A DNA stretch of 6,465 nt from assembly GCA_905373565.1 (NCBI GenBank), contig CAJPTT010000143.1:1-6465 (forward strand), given 5' to 3'. The number at the start of each line of letters is the position of its first letter. The stretch's first letter is position 1. The stretch is from an uncultured Treponema sp. (GTDB lineage: Bacteria; Spirochaetota; Spirochaetia; Treponematales; Treponemataceae). A model generated the notes under the pieces. That model ran no database searches, was not told the DNA's origin, and saw only the letters and a list, made by a program, of their open reading frames with translations. Positions 1-5,661 of the stretch are shown here, in pieces. Made by a program: the position numbers and the translations under genes.

Positions 1-1333
1 ATTTTATGCAGCCCGTTGCCGGACGAAAATCGGCGGCGCTGCGCAACGTGAGCAAGCCGTAAAACTTTTCTTACAGGCGGCAGAACTCGCCGACGCTGCT
101 TCCGACTTTGATTCTGCGCTGTGGTACTATCTGGATACCATGCGGATGCTCGGCTTATCCCGTTACCTCAAAGCGCTGGCAGATACGGCAGCCCGCTGGA
201 AAAACCCTGCATGGTACGCCGATTTGATACAATCGTTACGGGCGCAGCTGACTGCGGCAAAGGACTGGAAAAACTTAGAAATACTCCATACTGTGTTGGC
301 AAAAACAACATTGCCGGAGCAGCGGGCTGCCGTTGCTTACACGCTTGCCTGCGCCGGGCAGCTCCCGCCGGACAGAACGGCACGGTTACTGCAAGAAGCC
401 GCCGGTGAATCGCACGATGCGCTGTATTACCGAATTTTAGGAACATACCGGCTTGGCGGTGCTCAGCTGCTGAAAGAGACTTTTCAGTTCCGTAGTGAAT
501 CCCTATCCGGCAGACGTACACAATCCGCCGGCACACAAACGCAAGCCGGTGGAGCGCAAACTCAGTCCGGCGGGAGCAAAGCGCAAACAAACACATTTTC
601 TCCCCAAGAAGCGCGGAGTTATATCGACGGTTTGCTTCATTTCGGCTTATACAATATGATCTATCCCCGCATTGTTGCCGTGTATCCGTCGATTTCCGCC
701 GAAGAAGCGCTGCGAATCGCCCGTATGTTAGCTGATGAAGGCCGCTATGCTGATTCGATACGAGTAATCCGCTTCTCGTTAAAAAATCAGGAAGACGCGG
801 CAACAAAGGAGCAACTTGAGCTGTTGTACCCTCGGCCATGGCAGGAAATCGTCTCGAAGTATGCTGCCGAATATCGGCTTCCGGAGTATCTTTTGTACGC
901 CTTGGTCAGAAGCGAAAGTTTTTTTCAACCTCAGGTTGTATCGGGGGCGGGCGCTGTAGGTCTTACACAGCTGATGCCTGCTACAGCTTCGGATATCGCA
1001 AAGAAGTTAAAGGTTACAGATTACAGTCTTACCGATCCCGAAATAAATATCAGATTCGGCGCCTATTACCTTGCGGAAATGATCCGCCGATCCGATAACC
1101 GTATTATGCCTGCCTGTTTTGCGTATAATGCGGGCATATCGCGCGTTCGCGGGTGGCAGAAAAAAGCGCAAGTCCTGCCGGAAGATATCTTTTTGGAAAG
1201 TTTGGAATATGCCGAAACACGGGATTACGGGCGAAAAATACTGTCCGCTGCAGCGGTATACGGGGTGCTCTATTATTCGGAAGAGCCGGAAGATATTGTA
1301 CTCTTGTTTTTCCCGAATGCGCAGCAACATTAA
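1..1333 (+). CDS. Soluble-type lytic murein transglycosylase (SLT domain), 5' end missing
   Basis: This enzyme is expected to cleave the glycan strands of peptidoglycan between MurNAc and GlcNAc in the periplasm, leaving 1,6-anhydroMurNAc ends. The frame is open from the left edge (first full codon at 2), giving 443 visible residues. The ATG at 140 is internal: coding-like sequence such as LFLQAAELADAASDFDSALW runs on upstream of it. The N-terminal part is alanine- and leucine-rich helical sequence resembling the superhelix of Slt70-like enzymes. A low-complexity Gln/Thr/Gly stretch (515-577) follows, then a second helical stretch. The C-terminal SLT domain (about 840-1250) shows RSESFF with the predicted catalytic Glu at codon 914-916, then GAVGLTQLMPATA and AYNAG (1121-1135), the hallmark SLT motifs. 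The signal peptide, if any, lies outside the window. It is followed 32 bp later by uppP, another cell-wall gene. Family assignment is firm; the exact orthologue (slt or other) is not, so no symbol is given. Confidence 0.93.
   Translation, partial: FYAARCRTKIGGAAQREQAVKLFLQAAELADAASDFDSALWYYLDTMRMLGLSRYLKALADTAARWKNPAWYADLIQSLRAQLTAAKDWKNLEILHTVLAKTTLPEQRAAVAYTLACAGQLPPDRTARLLQEAAGESHDALYYRILGTYRLGGAQLLKETFQFRSESLSGRRTQSAGTQTQAGGAQTQSGGSKAQTNTFSPQEARSYIDGLLHFGLYNMIYPRIVAVYPSISAEEALRIARMLADEGRYADSIRVIRFSLKNQEDAATKEQLELLYPRPWQEIVSKYAAEYRLPEYLLYALVRSESFFQPQVVSGAGAVGLTQLMPATASDIAKKLKVTDYSLTDPEINIRFGAYYLAEMIRRSDNRIMPACFAYNAGISRVRGWQKKAQVLPEDIFLESLEYAETRDYGRKILSAAAVYGVLYYSEEPEDIVLLFFPNAQQH
515..577 (+). 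repeat. Three in-frame 21-bp degenerate tandem repeats in the transglycosylase gene
   Basis: Three consecutive 7-residue units can be read: RTQSAGT (515-535), QTQAGGA (536-556) and QTQSGGS (557-577), followed by a partial KAQT. The unit length of 21 bp keeps the frame, so copy-number change would not break the gene. The segment lies between the helical superhelix and the second helical stretch before the SLT domain, and reads as a flexible, uncharged linker or loop. Seen directly in the sequence; the role as a flexible insert is inferred. Confidence 0.75.
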
Positions 1334-1354
1334 GAGTAGGGCATCATTAGAGTT

Positions 1355-1359
1355 AAGGA
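1355..1359 (+). promoter_or_regulatory. Ribosome binding site of uppP
   Basis: AAGGA lies 6 nt before the ATG at 1366 in the 32-bp gap after the transglycosylase stop. No terminator or convincing promoter is visible in this gap, which supports co-transcription of the two genes. Confidence 0.7.
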
Positions 1360-1365
1360 ACTGTT

Positions 1366-2175
1366 ATGACGATTATACAAGCAATTTTTCTCGGCGCCGT
1401 TCAAGGGATTGCCGAATTTCTTCCTATTTCAAGCTCAGGGCATCTCGCCGTAGCCGAATATTTTTTAGGACACACCGATATTCCCATCATTTTTGATATT
1501 CTGTTGCATATCGCAACCCTCGGAGCAGTCTGCATTGTGTTTTATAAACAGATATGGCGGCTTTTAACCGTACTCGGCAGGTTTATCATCAGAAAAAATA
1601 CGGTAGAAGACAGCACAGACCTTAAACTAATCGGTGCGCTGCTCATTTCTACAGTCGTTACCGGCGTTATCGGTATCGTCTTGAAAGATGTTGTGCAGGC
1701 AAAAAACATGCTGTTTATTGCGGTCTGTTTTATCATTACCGGCGTTGCGCTTTTGCTTTCGGCTAAGATTCAACCGAAAAAGAGCGTTTCCGTGCCGTCC
1801 GTGCTGCAAGCGGTGATTATCGGGGTAGCGCAAGGTATCGGCGTGCTGCCGGGTATTTCCCGCTCCGGTTCTACCATCGCAGCGGCTCTCTTAACCGGCG
1901 TAAACCGCGAAAAAGCCGGAGAGTATTCGTTTCTTCTGTCTATTCCGGCCATCCTTGCGGCGTTTATCTTTGAACTGAAATCAGCCGATACCATAAGCGG
2001 GTCGGTTGGCGTCGCAGCGCTGGCCGCAGGGATGTTGACCTCCTTTATCGTAGGCTTTTTTGCATTGACCTTTCTGCTTAAATTGATAAAAGGGGGAAAG
2101 CTCGGCTTATTTGCGTATTATCTTATTCCCGCGGGGATTATATTATCTGCTGCGGTGGGTGTTTTTCATGTATAA
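1366..2175 (+). CDS. uppP: Undecaprenyl-diphosphatase UppP (BacA family)
   Basis: This integral membrane enzyme dephosphorylates undecaprenyl diphosphate to undecaprenyl phosphate, recycling the lipid carrier for peptidoglycan and other surface polymers. Raised levels of the family give bacitracin resistance. The 269-residue length is close to the E. coli protein (273). Both signature regions are present: GAVQGIAEFLPISSSGHL near the N-terminus (residues 10-27), fitting the (E/Q)xxxE motif as Q13 and E17 plus the PISSSGH loop with H26; and PGISRSGST (residues 162-170) with the conserved Arg166. Several hydrophobic helices are evident, for example around residues 45-70, 88-130 and 190-265. The start is supported by AAGGA 6 nt upstream and by alignment of the first motif close to the N-terminus, as usual in the family. 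It sits 32 bp after a peptidoglycan lytic enzyme, consistent with a cell-wall operon. No truncation or frameshift is seen. Confidence 0.96.
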   Translation: MTIIQAIFLGAVQGIAEFLPISSSGHLAVAEYFLGHTDIPIIFDILLHIATLGAVCIVFYKQIWRLLTVLGRFIIRKNTVEDSTDLKLIGALLISTVVTGVIGIVLKDVVQAKNMLFIAVCFIITGVALLLSAKIQPKKSVSVPSVLQAVIIGVAQGIGVLPGISRSGSTIAAALLTGVNREKAGEYSFLLSIPAILAAFIFELKSADTISGSVGVAALAAGMLTSFIVGFFALTFLLKLIKGGKLGLFAYYLIPAGIILSAAVGVFHV

Positions 2176-2198
2176 AGGCTGGGCAAACGCATCAGGTA

Positions 2199-2322
2199 CT
2201 TTTGAAAATATGCATACCGTCTACGGCGTTGCTGCACAAAAATAAATGCTCAACGTACAGCAAGTACGCCTTGCGCTTTATTTTTGCTCGCGCCTTGTAT
2301 CCGGTACCACTATTTTCAAAAG
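2199..2322. repeat. Long imperfect palindrome (about 124 bp) between uppP and ftsK
   Basis: Nested inverted repeats share one centre near 2261. The outermost is a perfect 12-bp pair, cttttgaaaata at 2199-2210 with tattttcaaaag at 2311-2322. Then comes taccg 2215-2219 with cggta 2302-2306, then a perfect 10-bp pair caaaaataaa 2237-2246 with tttatttttg 2277-2286, then GC and CAA pairings, and finally cgtac 2254-2258 with gtacg 2264-2268 around the 5-nt loop agcaa. As DNA it could extrude a cruciform; as RNA it would form one long interrupted hairpin on either strand. It is not followed by a T-tract, so it does not look like a simple terminator. Confidence 0.8.
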
Positions 2323-2342
2323 GCTAACGGAAAGCTGATGTT

Positions 2343-2361
2343 TAAAAGTCACAGACTTTTA
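2343..2361. repeat. Short perfect hairpin
   Basis: TAAAAGTC (2343-2350) pairs with GACTTTTA (2354-2361) across the 3-nt loop ACA. The A/T-rich ends of the stem give a short T-run on both strands, but the stem has only three G/C-containing pairs, so it would be a weak terminator at best. Function unknown. Confidence 0.5.
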
Positions 2362-2408
2362 TTCTGCGATTTGTAGCTACTCTGCCTGATGCATTTGCCC
2401 GCTTACCG

Positions 2409-2449
2409 AAAAAAAATGTGCGAAATTTTATTCCTTAAAATTTCGCACA
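2409..2449 (-). terminator. Strong hairpin with T8 on the - strand, intrinsic-terminator-like
   Basis: A perfect 14-bp stem, tgtgcgaaatttta (2417-2430) with taaaatttcgcaca (2436-2449), has a 5-nt loop ttcct. On the + strand it is preceded by eight A residues (2409-2416), so on the - strand the stem is followed directly by TTTTTTTT, the classical Rho-independent arrangement. No - strand gene ends here within the window. On the + strand there is no T-tract after the stem; instead the ftsK ribosome binding site begins 2 nt later. It may therefore stop antisense transcripts, or act as a 5'-UTR structure for ftsK. Structure certain, role inferred. Confidence 0.6.
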
Positions 2450-2451
2450 GT

Positions 2452-2458
2452 AAGGAGG
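2452..2458 (+). promoter_or_regulatory. Ribosome binding site of ftsK, deciding between TTG and ATG start
   Basis: AAGGAGG, followed by two more G, is a near-perfect Shine-Dalgarno sequence. Ten nt separate it from the TTG at 2469 and thirteen from the in-frame ATG at 2472. The shorter spacing slightly favours TTG. The site lies 2 nt after a very stable hairpin (2417-2449), so its access could be affected by that structure. Confidence 0.7.
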
Positions 2459-2468
2459 GGAAATAATA

Positions 2469-5400
2469 TTGATGGGAAATAGAGATAGTCGATTTAGAGT
2501 TTTAGCGGTCATTTTGAGCGTACTGTTTTTTTGCGCCGGTATTGTAGTAACGCTTGGTATTTTTTTACCGATTACCGGACTTGCTCCATCACACTATACG
2601 CTGTTTGCGATAGGACAGCGGCTTTTTTCCGTGTACGGCTTCTCTTCTTTTTTGATTCCGCTTCTCTTTTTGTATGGGGCTGTGCTATTGCTCATCCCCG
2701 GCTGGTCGCGCGAATCCAAAGCCGTACTACTCGGCGTACCACTCTATTTTATTACCGCACTCATCGGCGAACGGCTCATCTACACCTTTGTTCCGTCTGT
2801 TTCCATTCCTCTTATGCGGCGATTTGTAACCGTTTCGATATTGATCTGTGCGCTGCTGCTTGTCTGTTTTGAAATCTTTTTAATGCTGACGCTCAGCGAA
2901 AAATTATCCGGTAAGCGACTTTCTCTGCGCGACACCCCTGAGGAAAATAGCATTCCCGCAGACGATGAAATAGAAGATAGCGATACGGACGAGACAACCG
3001 AATCTTCTGCGATTCAACACAGACCTGAACTCAGTGAAGCGGTAGAATCCGATGCTTCGGAGAAAGATACACAAAGCGAAATTCCACAACAGGAACAAGC
3101 ATCGCCGGTTGTAGAAGATACGGCGCAGACTATGCCGATTGAAGATACTATTGATATACCGGAAGATAATACGTTAGGCAAGTTTCAAAATCTACCCGGT
3201 ACATTGGCGGCAATCGGAGTTTCGGAAAGCGCAGCTGCACAACATAAAGTACCGCAGAGCGAGCAAACACCCTCAGTTCAACCGGAACATACTATTGAAC
3301 CGGTTGACATAGAGGAAGACTTGCCTTTATTGGAGCAAATTGAAGAGGACGATCGGGAGCTTCCGCTTTCAACCCCATTATCGGCAGTTATGGATATGCA
3401 AGAAGAAGATGCCGTTCGTCCTGTATTTGATCCCTCTGATCCGAACAATCTGTTTGCAAGTTTGGAGGAAATCACCGCTCCCGTTGAACGCATTAAACAG
3501 ACCGGTCATTCCGAAACACAGTCTCATCCTCAGGTGCCGGAAGAAGATGCGATGCCTATATCGCCGGATACGAATGAGGCGGCAGAACAACCGGTTCCGC
3601 AATCATCCGAAGGAGTCGCAGATACTGTTTCTCAAATGGATATTATTCCGGAAGAAACAATTCCGGAAAATGAAACTATAGCAGATGTCTCTCAAACGGA
3701 GAGTGATTTTTCGGATACCGATATAACGGCGGAACCGATATCACAGTCGGATATAACCGTAGCAACGGCTGCCGTACCGGAAGCATCCTCTATGCCGCCG
3801 GTTGAGAGCACTCCTGCTTCGACGGATAGTCCTGTCTCCGCAGCCGCTTCGTTGGAAGAAGAAACTGCGACCGCGCCGGAGAACTCTGCAGCCGCTGCGG
3901 TTCAAGCAGAACCTGAGATGCCGCTTGTTTTTGTAAACGGCGTACCGCTGCCGAACGGACGCTCGGATTTGCTCGATACAATGGTAGTTATCGATTCGGA
4001 AACGGATACCGAAGCCGAAACGGATATTGAAAGTGACGAAGCGGAAACCGAAAGCGACGAAGAAAGCAGCGTATCGGATGTCGACGATGCGTTCTTGGAA
4101 ACCGTCGAACAAACCCTGCCGATCGTACCTGTAAAACCGCTTCCACCTCCACCGCCGCCGCGGAAAAAATACGCCATCCCGTTTGACCTTTTAACAAATT
4201 ACCCTGACGGTGAATACTGGATTGTGGACGACGCAACAAGGCGGGCGGCGCTCATGCTGAAATCGACCTTTAACGAATTTAAAATCGATGTGTCTATCAC
4301 CGGTATCCGTAAAGGCCCTGTTGTAACGATGTTCGAGATGCTTCCTTCGCCGGGTATCAAACTGTCCAAGATTACCAATTTGCAGGATAACATTGCATTG
4401 CGTCTTGCTGCCTCCAGCGTCCGTATTGTCGCGCCTATTCCGGGCAAACATGCAGTCGGTATCGAAGTTCCCAATAAGAAGCGCTCTATCGTCAGCTTTC
4501 GAGAATTGATAGAAACCGATTTGCCGGAAGCCGCTAAAATGGCGATACCCGTTGTTCTCGGAAAAGATGTAACGGGGAACCCGCAAGTGCTTGACCTTGC
4601 ACAAACACCGCATCTGCTCATTGCAGGCGCGACCGGTTCGGGTAAATCGGTTTGCGTCAACTCAATTATCTTGTCGATTCTCTATAACCGTCGCCCCGAT
4701 GAGGTAAAGCTGATTTTGGTCGATCCCAAAATCGTTGAGCTCAAGCTCTATAACGATATCGCACATCTTTTAACCCCTGTTATTACCGAACCTAAGCGGG
4801 CGTTCCAAGCGTTACAGTATGCGCTTTGCGAAATGGAGCGGCGCTATGCCTTGCTCGATAATATGGGTGTGCGCGACATAAAAACCTTCAATGCGAAAAT
4901 CAAATCGGAGCGGATTGCGACGGAAGAACTGCCTTATATCGTAATTATCATCGATGAGTTTGCAGACCTTATGGCAACATCGGGTAAGGAGCTTGAAGCT
5001 ACAGTTGCGCGTTTGTGCGCAATGAGCCGTGCAGTCGGTATTCATCTGGTACTTGCAACGCAACGGCCGTCCATCGACGTTATCACTGGTTTGATTAAGG
5101 CCAATATTCCGAGCCGGATTGCTTTCATGGTTGCGTCAAAAACCGACAGCCGAATCATCTTGGATGAGATGGGCGCAGAAAAATTGCTGGGTAAGGGCGA
5201 TATGCTGTATGTAAGCGCAGCGCGTCCGTTCCCGACCCGTATGCAAGGGGCATTTGTTTCCGAACAGGAAGTAGAGCGTGTCGTTGCCTGTGTAAAGGAA
5301 TACTGCGAACCCGAATATATTGATGATGAAATCTTTGTCGATGATGATGACGAGCCGTTTGATAATGCGGTATTTTCCGATGATAACGATCCGCTCTACG

Positions 5401-5573
5401 ATCAGGCTTTGGAAATCGTTACCTTTGCCGGAAAAGCCTCTGCCTCTTATGTTCAGCGTAAACTGAAAATCGGGTATAACCGAGCAGCTCGTCTTATTGA
5501 AGAGATGGAAGCGCGCGGCATTGTCGGCCCGGCGAACGGTTCAAAAGCCCGCGAGGTTATCAGGCACGTGTAG
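2469..5573 (+). CDS. ftsK: DNA translocase FtsK/SpoIIIE family
   Basis: A hexameric, septum-anchored ATP-driven pump that moves double-stranded DNA so that chromosome termini clear the division site. Of 1034 residues, the N-terminus has four membrane segments (about 11-33, 59-78, 84-106, 119-142). Residues about 145-560 are an acidic, Pro/Ser/Thr/Glu-rich linker ending in a proline run (559-564) before RKK. The motor follows: alpha domain from about 578, then the RecA-like beta domain with Walker A GATGSGKS (720-727, Lys726) and Walker B IVIIIDEFADL (Asp829, Glu830), plus the family motifs LVDPK and LATQRPSIDVITG. The C-terminal gamma winged helix (about 973-1034; VQRKLKIGYNRAARLIEEMEARGIVG) is the domain that reads polar KOPS-type sequences and contacts XerD in E. 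coli. The start is TTG 2469 or ATG 2472, two candidates that differ by one residue. All catalytic parts look intact; the linker is long compared with SpoIIIE-type proteins of about 800 residues. The upstream gap is highly structured. Confidence 0.97.
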   Translation: MMGNRDSRFRVLAVILSVLFFCAGIVVTLGIFLPITGLAPSHYTLFAIGQRLFSVYGFSSFLIPLLFLYGAVLLLIPGWSRESKAVLLGVPLYFITALIGERLIYTFVPSVSIPLMRRFVTVSILICALLLVCFEIFLMLTLSEKLSGKRLSLRDTPEENSIPADDEIEDSDTDETTESSAIQHRPELSEAVESDASEKDTQSEIPQQEQASPVVEDTAQTMPIEDTIDIPEDNTLGKFQNLPGTLAAIGVSESAAAQHKVPQSEQTPSVQPEHTIEPVDIEEDLPLLEQIEEDDRELPLSTPLSAVMDMQEEDAVRPVFDPSDPNNLFASLEEITAPVERIKQTGHSETQSHPQVPEEDAMPISPDTNEAAEQPVPQSSEGVADTVSQMDIIPEETIPENETIADVSQTESDFSDTDITAEPISQSDITVATAAVPEASSMPPVESTPASTDSPVSAAASLEEETATAPENSAAAAVQAEPEMPLVFVNGVPLPNGRSDLLDTMVVIDSETDTEAETDIESDEAETESDEESSVSDVDDAFLETVEQTLPIVPVKPLPPPPPPRKKYAIPFDLLTNYPDGEYWIVDDATRRAALMLKSTFNEFKIDVSITGIRKGPVVTMFEMLPSPGIKLSKITNLQDNIALRLAASSVRIVAPIPGKHAVGIEVPNKKRSIVSFRELIETDLPEAAKMAIPVVLGKDVTGNPQVLDLAQTPHLLIAGATGSGKSVCVNSIILSILYNRRPDEVKLILVDPKIVELKLYNDIAHLLTPVITEPKRAFQALQYALCEMERRYALLDNMGVRDIKTFNAKIKSERIATEELPYIVIIIDEFADLMATSGKELEATVARLCAMSRAVGIHLVLATQRPSIDVITGLIKANIPSRIAFMVASKTDSRIILDEMGAEKLLGKGDMLYVSAARPFPTRMQGAFVSEQEVERVVACVKEYCEPEYIDDEIFVDDDDEPFDNAVFSDDNDPLYDQALEIVTFAGKASASYVQRKLKIGYNRAARLIEEMEARGIVGPANGSKAREVIRHV
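3999..4064 (+). repeat. Acidic low-complexity repeat within the FtsK linker
   Basis: Codons for residues 511-532 are almost wholly Glu, Asp, Thr and Ser, built from degenerate repeats of ETD/ESD-type triplets (GAA ACG GAT, GAA AGT GAC, GAA AGC GAC). The strand is therefore purine-rich and locally repetitive. It lies just upstream of the proline run that joins linker to motor. It probably arose by slippage or recurrent short duplication; this is inference. Confidence 0.6.
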
Positions 5574-5602
5574 TTTTTCCTTGCCGGACATTTGCTATTC
5601 CC

Positions 5603-5639
5603 TAAAACCGTTAAATGAGGTATCATTTTATCCGTTTTA
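5603..5639. other. Imperfect hairpin between ftsK and pheS
   Basis: TAAAAC (5603-5608) pairs with GTTTTA (5634-5639), and AAATGA (5613-5618) with TCATTT (5623-5628) across loop GGTA; the middle part pairs poorly. It begins about 30 bp after the ftsK stop and ends just before the pheS ribosome binding site. There is no clean T-tract after it on the + strand, so it is at most a weak terminator or leader structure. I could not identify a convincing promoter in this 88-bp gap. Confidence 0.35.
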
Positions 5640-5646
5640 TGAAAAA

Positions 5647-5654
5647 AAGGGGGA
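5647..5654 (+). promoter_or_regulatory. Ribosome binding site of pheS
   Basis: AAGGGGGA, at the end of an A-rich run, lies 7 nt before the ATG at 5662. It supports this ATG as the start of the partial pheS gene. Confidence 0.65.
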
Positions 5655-5661
5655 ATCCGTT

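Larger units (their letters stand above)
2181..2400. repeat. 220-bp non-coding unit bounded by 18-bp inverted repeats (MITE-like candidate)
   Basis: The arm at 2181-2198 (gggcaaacgcatcaggta) matches the reverse complement of 2383-2400 at 16 of 18 positions. The bases immediately outside each arm are GCT (2178-2180 and 2401-2403), a 3-bp direct repeat that could be a target-site duplication or chance. The unit starts 5 bp after the uppP stop codon, contains no plausible gene, and encloses a second, longer nested palindrome (2199-2322) and a short hairpin (2343-2361). Calling it a MITE or other mobile repeat is an inference from structure only; other copies in the genome would be needed to show it. 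Confidence 0.5.

Noticed and set aside
140..142. ATG at 140 as the start of the transglycosylase
   Set aside because: The same frame is open back to the left edge and encodes helical, Ala/Leu-rich sequence continuous with the downstream part, and there is no ribosome binding site before 140. The gene is cut by the window edge instead.
168..839. A 223-codon open frame on the - strand opposite the transglycosylase gene
   Set aside because: It lies fully inside a well-recognised + strand gene, its translation is rich in Arg, Cys and His without domain features, and it has no visible ribosome binding site. It is an antisense shadow.
1402..1420. Gln13 in UppP where E. coli has Glu, as a possible loss of a catalytic residue
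   Set aside because: The family motif is written (E/Q)xxxE, so Gln at this position is ordinary variation; the second Glu (Glu17), the PISSSGH loop and the PGISRSGST motif are all intact.
838..1496. Short + strand open frames at 838-1098, 1119-1496 and 1153-1350
   Set aside because: They overlap the SLT domain and the start of uppP in other frames and give Arg/Ser/Cys-rich sequence without family signals.
2176..2468. A small protein gene, tRNA or riboswitch in the uppP-ftsK gap
   Set aside because: No open frame with a ribosome binding site, no cloverleaf with tRNA-like T-loop, and no recognised riboswitch core were seen. The symmetry of the gap is explained by inverted repeats.
3741..4660. 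Several - strand open frames of 63 to 153 codons opposite the ftsK linker and motor
   Set aside because: They overlap one another in different frames and mirror the biased codons of the acidic linker and the conserved motor; translations are low complexity (Ser- or Arg/Phe-rich) with no recognisable family.
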